A stretch of 64,000 nt of DNA. Origin: Schaalia sp. ORNL0103. Its GTDB lineage: Bacteria > Actinomycetota > Actinomycetes > Actinomycetales > Actinomycetaceae. The DNA lies in assembly GCF_019429565.1 (NCBI RefSeq), contig NZ_JAHXSA010000001.1:434001-498000 (forward strand), in the 5' to 3' direction. Position 1 is the first letter of the stretch, and each line of letters starts with the position of its first letter. A program made the position numbers and the translations under genes. Positions 48,876 through 58,001 of the stretch are shown here, piece after piece. A model generated the notes under the pieces. It had not been told where the DNA came from and searched no databases. It saw nothing but the letters and a program-made list of their open reading frames with translations.

Positions 48876-49519
48876 TGAGCACCCAGCCCTACTTCGAGGC
48901 GGTCGCCCGCCAGATGCCGCAGGCCCGCTACGTGCTGCCCGACTTCGAGGAGCGCACAGCTTACGGTTTCCGCCGCCAGAACCCCTACACGAAGCTGTTC
49001 GAGGACCGCATCGTGTTCCTGGGCGTGCAGGTGGACGACGCCAGCGCGGATGACGTCATGGCGCAGCTGCTGGTCCTAGAGTCCCAGGATCCTGATTCGC
49101 TGATCACCATGTACATCAACTCGCCCGGTGGCTCCTTCACGGCGCTGACCGCCATCTACGACACGATGCAGTACATCAAGCCGCAGATCCAGACGGTGTG
49201 CCTGGGCCAGGCCGCCTCTGCCGCCGCCGTGCTGCTGGCCGCCGGTTCGCCCGGCAAACGCCTGGCGCTGCCCAACGCCCGCGTCCTCATTCACCAGCCG
49301 GCGATGGAGGGCATGCAGGGGCAGGCCTCGGATATCCAGATCGTCGCTGACGAGATCGACCGCATGCGCGCGTGGCTCGAGGACACCCTCTCGAAGCACT
49401 CGGGCAAGCCGGTGGAGCAGGTGCGCCGCGACATCGAGCGCGACAAGATCCTCACCGCCCCGCAGGCCGCCGAGTACGGCCTGATTGACCAGGTCCTGGA
49501 GTCTCGTAAGGCTCTGTGA
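48875..49519 (+). CDS. clpP2: ATP-dependent Clp protease proteolytic subunit 2
   Basis: 214 residues. Active-site serine in [12 protein letters not shown], histidine in [26 protein letters not shown]. The N-terminal 15-20 residues are longer than in clpP1, as usual for the second actinobacterial subunit. It is coupled to clpP1 and followed by a terminator before clpX. Confidence 0.96.
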   Translation: MSTQPYFEAVARQMPQARYVLPDFEERTAYGFRRQNPYTKLFEDRIVFLGVQVDDASADDVMAQLLVLESQDPDSLITMYINSPGGSFTALTAIYDTMQYIKPQIQTVCLGQAASAAAVLLAAGSPGKRLALPNARVLIHQPAMEGMQGQASDIQIVADEIDRMRAWLEDTLSKHSGKPVEQVRRDIERDKILTAPQAAEYGLIDQVLESRKAL

Positions 49520-49535
49520 CGCCTTTTCGTCACTG

Positions 49536-49586
49536 ACGAGGCCGTGGCCTTCCCGCGCTGATGTGTGTGGGGTGCCACGGCCTCGT
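49536..49586. terminator. Terminator after clpP2 built from an inverted pair of the dispersed word
   Basis: 12-bp arms (49536-49547 and 49575-49586) are exactly ACGAGGCCGTGG and its complement, with a 27-nt loop. It starts 16 bp past the clpP2 stop. Confidence 0.85.
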
Positions 49587-49665
49587 TGCTATGTGCCTGG
49601 TCAGGCGATTGTCGCGCTGACAATTGTCGGCTACGGGTGAACTTTTCATAACAATAGGCGTGGCT

Positions 49666-49686
49666 ACGCGGGAATATACCTCGCGT
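49666..49686. promoter_or_regulatory. Candidate regulator site upstream of clpX
   Basis: ACGCG and CGCGT are arranged symmetrically around 11 bp, 76-96 bp before the clpX start. ClgR controls clp genes in other actinobacteria through dyads with CGC/GCG arms; resemblance is partial. A small GTGC-GAAA-GCAC hairpin follows at 49709-49720. Confidence 0.3.
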
Positions 49687-49761
49687 GCACTACGTTATTT
49701 GCTAGTAAGTGCGAAAGCACATCCGACCGAACGGCAAAACGTTCAACACCTTGGAGGTCTC

Positions 49762-51021
49762 GTGGCTCGTCTGACTGATGGCGCGGAACTGCTCAAGTGC
49801 TCTTTCTGTGGGAAGAGCCAGAAGCAGGTGCGTAAGCTCATCGGTGGCTCCGGCGCATATATCTGCGACGAGTGCATTGAGCTGTGCAACGAGATCATCG
49901 AGGAGGAACTCGGTTCGCAGCAGTCCTCCTCGTCGACGACGCCGCTGCCAAAGCCGCGCGAAATCAACGAATTCTTGAACACGTGGGTGATCGGCCAGGA
50001 CCGTGCCAAGCGCGCCCTGTCGGTGGCCGTGTATAACCACTACAAGCGCGTGCGCTCGCGCGAGGCCGGCAACGCTGAGGACATGCTGGGCACTAAGTCC
50101 AACATCCTCCTGCTGGGCCCCACGGGCACGGGTAAGACCCACCTGGCGCGCTGCCTCGCCCGTCTCCTCGACGTGCCCTTCGCGATCGTGGACGCGACCG
50201 CCCTGACCGAGGCCGGCTACGTGGGTGAGGACGTGGAGAACATCCTCCTGCGCCTCATCCAGGAGGCCGACGGCGACATCAAGAAGGCCGAAAAGGGCAT
50301 TATCTACGTCGACGAGATCGACAAGATCGGCCGCAAGGCTGAGAACGCCTCCATCACCCGCGACGTGTCGGGCGAGGGCGTGCAGCAGGCCCTCCTGAAG
50401 ATCATCGAGGGCACGGTCGCCTCCGTGCCTCCCACGGGTGGACGTAAGCACCCCCACCAGCAGTTCCTGGAGATCGACACCTCCGGCATCCTCTTCATCG
50501 CTGCCGGTGCCTTCGCGGGCATCGAGGACATCGTCAAGGCTCGCCTGGGCCGCCGCTCGACGGGCTTCGGCTCCGAGCTGAAGAGCACCTCCGAGATGGG
50601 CGACCTCTACGAGGCCGTGTCCGCTGAGGACCTGCACAAGTTCGGCATGATCCCAGAGTTCATCGGCCGTCTGCCCATCCTGACCTCCACGAAGGAGCTC
50701 ACGGAGGAGGACCTCGTGCGCGTCCTCACCGAACCGTCGAACTCGCTCGTGCGCCAGTACCAGCACCTCTTCGAGCTGGACGGTATGGACCTGGAGTTCA
50801 CCCACGAGGCGCTCCTGGCCATCGCGGCGCGCGCCAATGAACGCAAGACGGGTGCCCGCGGCCTGTCCTCGATCATGGAGCAGACCCTGTCGGATCTCAT
50901 GTTCGACCTGCCCAGCCGCGACGATGTCGCCCGCGTGGTCATCACTCGCGACCTGGTCGAGGGCGTGGGTGAGGCCGAGCTGTACCCGGAGCGTTCCTCG
51001 GAAGGCAAGCGCAGCGCCTGA
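49762..51021 (+). CDS. clpX: ATP-dependent Clp protease ATP-binding subunit ClpX
   Basis: 419 residues. N-terminal zinc-binding domain ([17 protein letters not shown] ... CDECIELC), then AAA+ module: Walker [14 protein letters not shown], Walker [10 protein letters not shown], and the pore loop near [14 protein letters not shown]. It unfolds tagged substrates and feeds them to ClpP1P2. The GTG start at 49762 (reading [14 protein letters not shown]) is supported by TTGGAGG; a longer frame from 49624 has no family match. It is separately transcribed, since a terminator separates it from clpP2. Confidence 0.96.
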   Translation: MARLTDGAELLKCSFCGKSQKQVRKLIGGSGAYICDECIELCNEIIEEELGSQQSSSSTTPLPKPREINEFLNTWVIGQDRAKRALSVAVYNHYKRVRSREAGNAEDMLGTKSNILLLGPTGTGKTHLARCLARLLDVPFAIVDATALTEAGYVGEDVENILLRLIQEADGDIKKAEKGIIYVDEIDKIGRKAENASITRDVSGEGVQQALLKIIEGTVASVPPTGGRKHPHQQFLEIDTSGILFIAAGAFAGIEDIVKARLGRRSTGFGSELKSTSEMGDLYEAVSAEDLHKFGMIPEFIGRLPILTSTKELTEEDLVRVLTEPSNSLVRQYQHLFELDGMDLEFTHEALLAIAARANERKTGARGLSSIMEQTLSDLMFDLPSRDDVARVVITRDLVEGVGEAELYPERSSEGKRSA

Positions 51022-51067
51022 GTCCGCCCGCTAGACTGAGGTCAGTTAAGACCTTAGGGGAGGAACA

Positions 51068-51424
51068 ATGGCACAGCGTGACGAGGCCTCGGTGGCCGCT
51101 TCGGCGGATGCGGGCGTGAGCGGTATCCCCGCCGAGCTCGCGGAGGCTCGCGCAACGATCGACAACATCGACGCTGCCCTCGTGCACATCCTCGCCGAGC
51201 GTTTTCGCTGCACCCAGCGCGTCGGGCACATCAAGGTGCGCCTGGACCTGCCTCCCGCCGACCCGGATCGCGAGGCCCGCCAGGTCGAGCGCCTGCGTAC
51301 CCTGGCGGCGTCCTCCGGCCTCGACCCCGATTTCGCCGAGAAGTTCCTGGGCTTCATGGTCCGCGAGGTCATCCGCCACCACGAGGACATTAAGGCCGAG
51401 TACGACGAGGGTTCGTGCCTGTAA
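51068..51424 (+). CDS. Chorismate mutase (AroQ type)
   Basis: 118 residues, all-helical. After a variable 20-residue head the AroQ core reads LAEARATIDNIDAALVHILA, then RFRCTQRVGHIKVRLDLPP and PDREARQVERLRTLAASSGL, ending FMVREVIRHHEDIKAEYDEG. The arginines and lysine of the active site (R in first helix, R/K in second) are present. It converts chorismate to prephenate for phenylalanine and tyrosine. GGGGAGGAA precedes the ATG. Confidence 0.9.
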   Translation: MAQRDEASVAASADAGVSGIPAELAEARATIDNIDAALVHILAERFRCTQRVGHIKVRLDLPPADPDREARQVERLRTLAASSGLDPDFAEKFLGFMVREVIRHHEDIKAEYDEGSCL

Positions 51425-51511
51425 ACTGCGCGCTGGGGGAGGGGCAAGCCCCGGCCTTGTCAGTTGCGTACCCGAGCGATGCGGCGTTGATCCCGCTGAG
51501 CGAGCTGTGAG

Positions 51512-51533
51512 TCAGCTAGACTGAATAAGCTGA
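51512..51533. promoter_or_regulatory. Promoter region of the LacI-type gene with an inverted repeat
   Basis: TCAGCT and AGCTGA flank 10 bp and overlap a TAGACT -10 box (51517-51522). It could be an autoregulatory site; it does not match the dyad found in the lacZ/symporter intergenic region. Confidence 0.3.
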
Positions 51534-51560
51534 ACACAGGGAGTTTTGGGAGGGGGATCG

Positions 51561-52583
51561 ATGGTCAATCTCGGTGATATTGCCAAGGCGACGGGTTACT
51601 CGAAGGCGACGGTGTCTCGCATCCTCTCCGGAGACCCCAGTTTCACCGCGAAGGAATCGACCCGCCACCGTGTCATCCAAGTAGCCAACGAGCTCGGCTA
51701 CGCGCTGCGCACATCGCGTGCCGGCGTCCCTCAGACCATCGCGGTGCTTGAGAACTTCGATCCCACGAATGGACCCCAGGACTCCTATTTTTCCGACGTG
51801 CGTGAGGCACTGCGAGAGCGTGCGGTGGAGAACATGATGAGCCTGGCGTTCTTCCCGACCGTGGACGCGCTCATCGATGCTGCGGACGAGTTCTCTGGCT
51901 TTGTGTCCATCGGTCCAGCACCAATCGCGCAAGACGACCTCGACCGTTTGTATGAGGCGCTCTCGCACGGCGTGTTTATCGACATCAACCCCGCGCCGGC
52001 GCTCTTTCATTCTGTGCGCCCCGACCTGCAGCAAACGGTCATTGACGCGATCTACACGCTGCGTGAGCAGGGGCGTCAGCGTATCGCCTTTATCGGCGGC
52101 GCCGGGCACATGATGGGCTCTCATGTCTTCGCGCAAGACCCGCGTACCGTCGCCTTCAACGAGTGGGCGCACCTCCTCGACATGCCCACCGATGGCTACG
52201 TCTGCGCCTCCGGTCCCTTCACTGTGGAGAATGGACGTAGTCAGGCCGAAGCACTACTTGATGCGTGCGCGGATGATCTGCCCGACGCTGTCCTTGTCGC
52301 GGCTGATCCGCTGGCGGTTGGCGTCATTCAGGTGCTTGCTGCCCGTGGGCTCCGTGTACCCGACCAGATTGCCGTCGTATCCATCGACAATCTTCAGGTC
52401 TGCGAGTACACGGCTCCCACGCTCAGCTCCTATGCGATCGACCGCTCCGAGTTGGCCGAGACCTCGCTCATGCTGCTCTCAGATGCGATCGTGGGCCGTT
52501 TCATGCATAAGCATCACGTTCTACTGTCCACCCGTCTTGTTGTGCGACAGAGCTTTATTCCCGCGCACGGCGCCACCGCATAG
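51561..52583 (+). CDS. LacI-family transcriptional regulator
   Basis: 340 residues. The N-terminal helix-turn-helix is NLGDIAKATGYSKATVSRIL, with the hinge ELGYALRTS. The sugar-binding domain includes RQRIAFIGGAGH and DAVLVAADPLAVGVIQVLA, then RVPDQIAVVSIDN. ATG 51561 has GGGAGG upstream. It lies convergent with lacZ and 3.3 kb from the symporter; local control of these lactose genes is the natural inference. Probable inducer is a galactoside. Confidence 0.9.
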   Translation: MVNLGDIAKATGYSKATVSRILSGDPSFTAKESTRHRVIQVANELGYALRTSRAGVPQTIAVLENFDPTNGPQDSYFSDVREALRERAVENMMSLAFFPTVDALIDAADEFSGFVSIGPAPIAQDDLDRLYEALSHGVFIDINPAPALFHSVRPDLQQTVIDAIYTLREQGRQRIAFIGGAGHMMGSHVFAQDPRTVAFNEWAHLLDMPTDGYVCASGPFTVENGRSQAEALLDACADDLPDAVLVAADPLAVGVIQVLAARGLRVPDQIAVVSIDNLQVCEYTAPTLSSYAIDRSELAETSLMLLSDAIVGRFMHKHHVLLSTRLVVRQSFIPAHGATA

Positions 52584-52651
52584 CGATCAGGCGTGAACGC
52601 ATAAGGCAGCGGCGGGGGAGTTGCCTCACACCCGCCGCCGCTAAATGTCTC

Positions 52652-55600
52652 TTACATGAGAGACAATGTCACGTCCAGGACCTGCTTCTCGGTCGCATCA
52701 ATCTGGTACTCGTCATGCACCGGCGACCCCCACGAATCGTCACCGCCGACACCCATCTGTGCAGTTAGCAGACGTAGGTAGGTCGCGGGCCGCTGGGAGG
52801 GATCCGGTAGCTCCCACCAGTGTCGAGCGTTTTCGATGTGCGCGGAGGAGTAGGGCAGAAGCGAGACCCCGAGATCGCCGTGTGCCTGAACACGCAGGCC
52901 GTGTCCGTCGTCGTCCGTTACCTCGCACCAGCGGATGCCGGGGTGGAAGCCGCACTCCTGCGGTACCGCGTAGGGGGCCAGCCCTTCGGCTGCGCTCTGG
53001 GACCACACGCCCAGGGTTGCTCCGGCCAGGCGGTCCGCGTAGGCCTCGACGGGGCCGAGGCCATAGAAAGTCAGGCGGTCAATCGACGAGGGGAGCGCCC
53101 ACTCGATCCCGAAGCATGGCATCGTTGGGAGATCATGCGCACCCGGGTAGGTTGCCGTTAGGCGAATCGTGCCGTCGGTGCGCAGCTCGTAGCGCACAGG
53201 CACGGTGACATCTGCAATGCCCGCAAGACGGTAGTCGTAGGTAACGACGACACCCTCGCCGGTCTCTTCGACGGTGGTGTTCACGCATCGTGCGTAGGCT
53301 CCAGCCGTCGTCCACCACGCGCGGTCGAAACCGTGCCCACAGCCTCGATCATTGTCCGTGAGTGGTCGGAAGGTTGTCAGCTTGGGAGGGAAGAGGACCA
53401 TGGCCTTGTCGTCGCGACGCCACTGGACGATGCCACCCGCGGTACGCGACAGCAAAGCCTCGTTCTCGCCCTCACGCATACCAATGTTCCAACGGCCCAC
53501 GGTGAATGTGGCGTGGCCACTAGGTGTCGTGTCGGCCTGCTCGGGGTAGGAGAACACTGTCTGGCCCACGGAGACAATGTGCCCAGCCTCGCACCACGCG
53601 GTGTCGGAGGAGATGACAAGTGCAGCCTCCAACACGATCTCTTGTTGTGTGTCGGCTAGCAGTTCAGACGGCCATCCCACACTGACGGTGCTCCGCCCAC
53701 GGGAGATGCCTGTTGCCGCGACCTCTTTCTCCCAGACAACCGCGCCGTCAGCAAGGATCCGGGCACGCACACACAGGTTAGTAAGCGGCGCCGGAAGGAC
53801 AACAGCATCGATAAGGATTCCGTCGATGCTCGGCGTGAGAGTGACGGGGGAGTAGAGCTGTTTGACCGCCATGGCTGAGGGCTTGGGTGTGCGGTCGGCG
53901 AATAGGATGCCATCACAGGAGAACTCCCAGTCACAGGGGCGATCCTCGAAATCGCCGCCGTATGCTAGGAACTCGCCATCCGAGCCGGCGGTCGGCTCAT
54001 GGTAGAGAGCCTGGTCGATCAGGTCCCAGATGAAGCCGCCACCATACGCGGGGTAGCGCTCCAGGTCCGTGTAGTGGCTAAGTCCACCAACAGAATTACC
54101 CATCGCATGCATGTACTCGCACGACAGATAGGGCTTCGCCGGGTTATCACGCAGGTACTCCTCGATCGCGTCAGGCAGCGCGTACATGCGTGACTCAATA
54201 TCGGAGGCATCGTCGAACTCTCGATCCCACGTGACACCCTCGTAATGGACAGGGCGGGAATTGTCCAGCTCATGACAGCGCCTGTACATAGAGCGGAAAA
54301 CCTCGCCGCCAAAAGACTCGTTACCCAGCGACCACATCAACACGGAGGCGTGATTGAGATCCTGGTGCACCATTGACTCGACACGATCCACGCAGGCGCC
54401 CTCCCACTCCATCTTTGATCCCGGGATCGCCGTGGCTGGGGTGGGGATGTCACCCGGCGTGCACCATGATCCGTGTGTCTCCAGGTTCGCCTCGTCAATG
54501 ACGTACAGGCCGTACTCATCGCACAGGTCTAGGAAACGGGTGTCATTGGGGTAATGGCTTGTGCGGATTGCATTGATGTTGAGCTGCTTGCACAGGCGCA
54601 CGTCCGTCACCATGTCCTCCATCGACATCGTTCGGCCCGTGCAAGGATTAAACTCGTGGCGGTTGACACCGCGGAAAATGAGGCGCTGGCCGTTGAGCAT
54701 GAAGACAGAGTCGAGGATTTCGAAGCGGCGGAAACCCACGCGCTGAGTCACGGTCTCGTAATCGTTTCCATCGGCGTCGTGAATCGTGAGGCTCAGCGTA
54801 TACAGGGCCGGATCCTCCGCCGTCCACGGGTGTGCGCCGTCTACTTCACCCCGAAGCGCGATGCTGGGATCGTTTGCGGGCACGCTTTCGCTCCATACAA
54901 TGGCGCCGCTCGAATCGGTGAGCTGGGCGCTTGCGGTACTGTCGGCCTTAGTTCCCTTGAGGTCGACCGTGACATTGAGTATTCCCGCGCCTGTTTCCGC
55001 ATCGTAGTCAGCGTTGGCTGCCAGGTGAGCGACGTGGCAGGCAGGCAGAGCTACCAGTGATACGGAACGGAAAATACCGTGGAAACGCCAGGAGTCCTGT
55101 CCTTCCAGCCATGAGGCGCTGGAATGCTCGTAGCAGGCGACGACAATCTCGTGTTCCTGGGAGTGCGTCAGTGCTGACGTGATATCAAACTCGCTCGCCG
55201 TGTACCCGTCCTCGCAGTAGCCGACGAAGATGCCGTCTACCCAGATGTAGAGAGCCGTCGCAAAACCCTCGAAGCGTAGGCGTGCGTGTCCTTGCTTGCT
55301 CAAAGACTCCTGGAGGGAATCATGCAGGTTGAAGGTGCGCCGGTAGAGTGCAACTCGGCACTCCTCTGGTGGTTTGGGAGCCTGAGGGTTCTCGTGGCCG
55401 TCCCATGGCATCTGAATGTTGACGTACGCCGGAGGCCATAGTCCCTCAGCTTCGAGGGTTGAGGGAACGGGAAGGCTGTGTACTGCTTCCTGGTCGAATG
55501 TGATGGTGGGGGAATCGAGAGTCACGCGCGAACTCGATGTAAGTGCGACTTCCCAGGTTCCGTCAAGACTCTGTGTCGGGGCGTTCGTGCGGTGTGCGCT

Positions 55601-55687
55601 GTGCGCGGGAAGTCGATTGACAGCAAAGATCTGCGGATCGCTGAGCCATGCCGATGTGGGGGTGGAGGCGGTGGGCGTATGGAACAT
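52652..55687 (-). CDS. lacZ: Beta-galactosidase, glycoside hydrolase family 2
   Basis: 1011 residues, full-length LacZ layout with five domains. N-terminal sugar-binding domain: SLDGTWEV and MPWDGHENPQ. Central barrel: FRGVNRHEFNP, IRTSHYPNDTRFLDLCDEYG, YVIDEANLETHG, acid/base glutamate in WSLGNESFGGEV and nucleophile glutamate in YLSCEYMHAMGNS. C-terminal Bgal small chain follows (RDKAMVLFPPKLTTFRPLTD-like: NDRGCGHG and FYGLGPVEAYADR). The start MFHTPTASTPTSAW at 55687 is favoured over 55768 because GGAAGG lies just before it. It hydrolyses lactose or galactosides, divergent from a GPH symporter. Confidence 0.95.
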   Translation of the reverse strand: MFHTPTASTPTSAWLSDPQIFAVNRLPAHSAHRTNAPTQSLDGTWEVALTSSSRVTLDSPTITFDQEAVHSLPVPSTLEAEGLWPPAYVNIQMPWDGHENPQAPKPPEECRVALYRRTFNLHDSLQESLSKQGHARLRFEGFATALYIWVDGIFVGYCEDGYTASEFDITSALTHSQEHEIVVACYEHSSASWLEGQDSWRFHGIFRSVSLVALPACHVAHLAANADYDAETGAGILNVTVDLKGTKADSTASAQLTDSSGAIVWSESVPANDPSIALRGEVDGAHPWTAEDPALYTLSLTIHDADGNDYETVTQRVGFRRFEILDSVFMLNGQRLIFRGVNRHEFNPCTGRTMSMEDMVTDVRLCKQLNINAIRTSHYPNDTRFLDLCDEYGLYVIDEANLETHGSWCTPGDIPTPATAIPGSKMEWEGACVDRVESMVHQDLNHASVLMWSLGNESFGGEVFRSMYRRCHELDNSRPVHYEGVTWDREFDDASDIESRMYALPDAIEEYLRDNPAKPYLSCEYMHAMGNSVGGLSHYTDLERYPAYGGGFIWDLIDQALYHEPTAGSDGEFLAYGGDFEDRPCDWEFSCDGILFADRTPKPSAMAVKQLYSPVTLTPSIDGILIDAVVLPAPLTNLCVRARILADGAVVWEKEVAATGISRGRSTVSVGWPSELLADTQQEIVLEAALVISSDTAWCEAGHIVSVGQTVFSYPEQADTTPSGHATFTVGRWNIGMREGENEALLSRTAGGIVQWRRDDKAMVLFPPKLTTFRPLTDNDRGCGHGFDRAWWTTAGAYARCVNTTVEETGEGVVVTYDYRLAGIADVTVPVRYELRTDGTIRLTATYPGAHDLPTMPCFGIEWALPSSIDRLTFYGLGPVEAYADRLAGATLGVWSQSAAEGLAPYAVPQECGFHPGIRWCEVTDDDGHGLRVQAHGDLGVSLLPYSSAHIENARHWWELPDPSQRPATYLRLLTAQMGVGGDDSWGSPVHDEYQIDATEKQVLDVTLSLM

Positions 55688-55799
55688 GGTGACCTTCCGG
55701 AAATGCGACGTTGCGGTGGAGCGATCGTGCTCTGAGGTCAGAGTAGCCCGTTGATGACATGAATGCAATGAGGTTACTGAGAGATGTTGTTGTGATCTA

Positions 55800-55834
55800 A
55801 ATATCGTTGGTATTCGCAGGTAAATGCGTTACCT
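55800..55834. promoter_or_regulatory. Candidate LacI-type operators between lacZ and the symporter gene
   Basis: A clear dyad AGGTAA-N5-TTACCT lies at 55818-55834, with a weaker AATA-N7-TATT dyad at 55800-55814. Both are in the 188-bp region between divergent lacZ and the symporter, where a LacI-type repressor would be expected to act. Confidence 0.55.
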
Positions 55835-55875
55835 TAGTGGTGTCCGAGCAAGAGTTGCTTCGAAGGAGAGGGACC

Positions 55876-57318
55876 ATGGCACACGAAGACAACGCGCAGA
55901 AGAGCTGGGCGTCACGAATCTGCTACGCGATCGGTAATCTGGGGCAGGCTGCGTATTACAACGCGCTCTCAACATTCTTTGTCACCTACTATGCGGCGCA
56001 GACCCTGTTCCGTGACTACGAGGACTCCGAGGCCAAGGCGATGATCGCGGTCATCACCGCCCTCGTCTTCATTATTCGGATCGCCGAGATCTTCATTGAT
56101 CCACTGCTTGGGAACTTGGTGGACAATACAACCTCGCGCTTCGGGCGATTCAAGCCCTGGCAAGTCATTGGTGGTGTTGGATCATCCATCCTCCTTTTTG
56201 CGATCTTCACCGGACTCTTCGGCCTCGTCAACGTGAACAAAGGAGTGTTCATTGTTGTTTTTGTCATCGTCTTCGTGGTCCTTGACATCCTGTACTCCCT
56301 GCGTGACATCTCATACTGGGGCATGATTCCTGCGCTGTCCTCCTCCTCGCAGGAGCGAAGTGTGTACACCGCTCTCGGAACATTCACGGGCTCCATCGGC
56401 TACAACGGCGTCACCGCGATCGTCGTTCCTGTGGTTGGATTCTTCGGTGCTCTTGCGGGAGCTGGTTCTGAGAGCCAGGAAGGATGGACGGGCTTCGGTG
56501 CAGTCATCGCTATCCTCGGCATCGTCACCTGCTTGGCTGTCGCGTTTGGTACTCACGAGGAGGAGAGTGTCCTGCGTGATCCGTCTGATAAGTCCAACCC
56601 TCTGCAGGCGTTCCAGGCGATCGTGCGTAATGATCAGCTGCTGTGGGTCTCGCTCTCCTACGTTCTCTACTCGATCGCGAACGTTGCGACGACAGGCTTC
56701 ATGATCTACCTGTTCAAGTTCGTGCTTCAGAAGCCTGACATCTACTCGATCGTCGGTATCATCGCCTTCGTCATTGGCCTGGCGGTCACGCCCCTGTATC
56801 CAGCGATTAATCGTCGCGTGCCGCGTCGCTACCTCTACCTCGGTGGCATGGTGCTCATGGCCAGCGCCTACATCCTGTTCATTCTCTTCCCGTCGAACCT
56901 GTTCGTCGTTTTTGTCGCCCTGGTTCTCTTCTACCTGCCTGCTACTTGCATCCAGATGACGGCTATCCTCACGATCACCGACTCCGTTGAGTACGGGCAG
57001 TGGAAGACCGGCAAGCGTAACGAGGCCGTCACCCTCTCGGTGCGCCCGATGCTTGATAAGATCGCCGGCGCTCTGTCGAATTCCATTGTTGGATTCGTCG
57101 CCATCGCGGCAGCTATGACCAACGATGTTGACCCCGCCCTGCTGACAAGCGGAAACATCGCGACCTTCAAGACCGCGGCCTTCTACGTGCCCTTGGCGGT
57201 CATCGTCCTGGCGTTCATCGTCTTTGCGCGGAAGGTTACCCTGACCGAGGTCAAGCACGGAGAGATTGTGTCCCTCCTGGAGCAACACCTTGCTCGCTCC
57301 GAGGCTGCTGAAGACTGA
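55876..57318 (+). CDS. Glycoside-pentoside-hexuronide (GPH) family sugar:cation symporter, probably lactose
   Basis: 480 residues, twelve membrane segments. GPH signatures: YAIGNLGQAAYYNALSTFFV, IDPLLGNLVDNTTSRFGRFKPW (cation and sugar site), YSLRDISYWGMIPALS and DSVEYGQWKTGKRNEAV. It lacks the C-terminal IIA-like domain of LacS. AAGGAGAGGG lies 6 bp before ATG 55876; the upstream frame from 55807 runs through the operator and is not used. Divergent from lacZ, so it is likely the lactose/galactoside uptake protein of this locus. Confidence 0.92.
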   Translation: MAHEDNAQKSWASRICYAIGNLGQAAYYNALSTFFVTYYAAQTLFRDYEDSEAKAMIAVITALVFIIRIAEIFIDPLLGNLVDNTTSRFGRFKPWQVIGGVGSSILLFAIFTGLFGLVNVNKGVFIVVFVIVFVVLDILYSLRDISYWGMIPALSSSSQERSVYTALGTFTGSIGYNGVTAIVVPVVGFFGALAGAGSESQEGWTGFGAVIAILGIVTCLAVAFGTHEEESVLRDPSDKSNPLQAFQAIVRNDQLLWVSLSYVLYSIANVATTGFMIYLFKFVLQKPDIYSIVGIIAFVIGLAVTPLYPAINRRVPRRYLYLGGMVLMASAYILFILFPSNLFVVFVALVLFYLPATCIQMTAILTITDSVEYGQWKTGKRNEAVTLSVRPMLDKIAGALSNSIVGFVAIAAAMTNDVDPALLTSGNIATFKTAAFYVPLAVIVLAFIVFARKVTLTEVKHGEIVSLLEQHLARSEAAED

Positions 57319-57354
57319 ATGAATAAGCGCCCGATGAAGAGGAGAATCGGGTGA

Positions 57355-57390
57355 GAGGCGGGGGATGCGCGAGCGTCCCCCGCCTCGTTT
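57355..57390 (+). terminator. Terminator after the symporter gene
   Basis: 11-bp perfect arms (57355-57365 and 57376-57386), 10-nt loop, followed by GTTTTG. Confidence 0.93.
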
Positions 57391-57439
57391 TGTGCTCTCA
57401 GGGTTGTCTGATGAAATTCTGCGCAGGCTCCCGGATAGT

Positions 57440-57457
57440 TTTCAGGTAGCTTTCAGG
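57440..57457 (+). promoter_or_regulatory. 11-bp direct repeat, candidate response-regulator operator
   Basis: TTTCAGG occurs at 57440-57446 and again at 57451-57457, an exact 11-bp period, i.e. one helix turn. This is the spacing used by OmpR/PhoB-type response regulators. A -10-like TATACA follows at 57474-57479, and the operon begins at 57525. No two-component genes are in the window. Confidence 0.5.
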
Positions 57458-57524
57458 GTTGTGGACTGTAATCTATACAGGCAGTGAGAACCATTGCCGA
57501 TAAGCAGTCCTCAAGGAGTTTTCG

Positions 57525-58001
57525 ATGAAGAATCGCGCACAGACGCGCGCCCTTGCCGTCATTGCCATCACCCTGGCGGCGGCCCTCAGCGCATGCGGAT
57601 CGACCGGATCGTCCAGCTCGTCCGCGTCCAGCACCAAGAGCCCGAGCGCGGCGGCCACCAACGCGGCCAGCAACGACCCCAACCTGGTGTTCGCTCAGTG
57701 CATGCGCGAGAAGGGCTTCGACGTGCCCGACACCGGCCTGACGCCCGACAACTTGAAGGACACCTCCGACGCCTTCAACAACGCGCTCAACGAGTGCATG
57801 ATGAAGGTCTCCGGCATGACCGGCGAGGACAACGTGGCGAACGACCCCGCCGCGCGCGAGGCCATGGTCAAGGCGGCGCAGTGCCTGCGCGAGGCCGGAT
57901 ACGACGTCAAGGACCCGCAGGCCGGCGAAGGTATCAGCGTCAAGGACATCCCCGAGGACGTGCTCAACAAGTGCTTCCAGCAGTCAGGGGCCGCCAAGTG
58001 A
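57525..58001 (+). CDS. Small lipoprotein with four spaced cysteines, first gene of the second efflux-like module
   Basis: 158 residues. Signal peptide with lipobox LSAC (lipid on Cys24), then a Ser/Ala-rich linker to about residue 50. The folded part has two similar halves, each with a C-[ML]-R-E-[KA]-G motif: Cys59 (FAQCMREKGFDVPD) and Cys120 (AAQCLREAGYDVKD), each half closed by a second cysteine (Cys91 in LNECMMK, Cys150 in LNKCFQQ). An internal duplication is likely. AAGGAG precedes the ATG. The gene overlaps the adaptor start by 4 bp (GTGA). No named family is known to me; the protein encoded at 10008-10631 has the same cysteine plan. Confidence 0.8.
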   Translation: MKNRAQTRALAVIAITLAAALSACGSTGSSSSSASSTKSPSAAATNAASNDPNLVFAQCMREKGFDVPDTGLTPDNLKDTSDAFNNALNECMMKVSGMTGEDNVANDPAAREAMVKAAQCLREAGYDVKDPQAGEGISVKDIPEDVLNKCFQQSGAAK

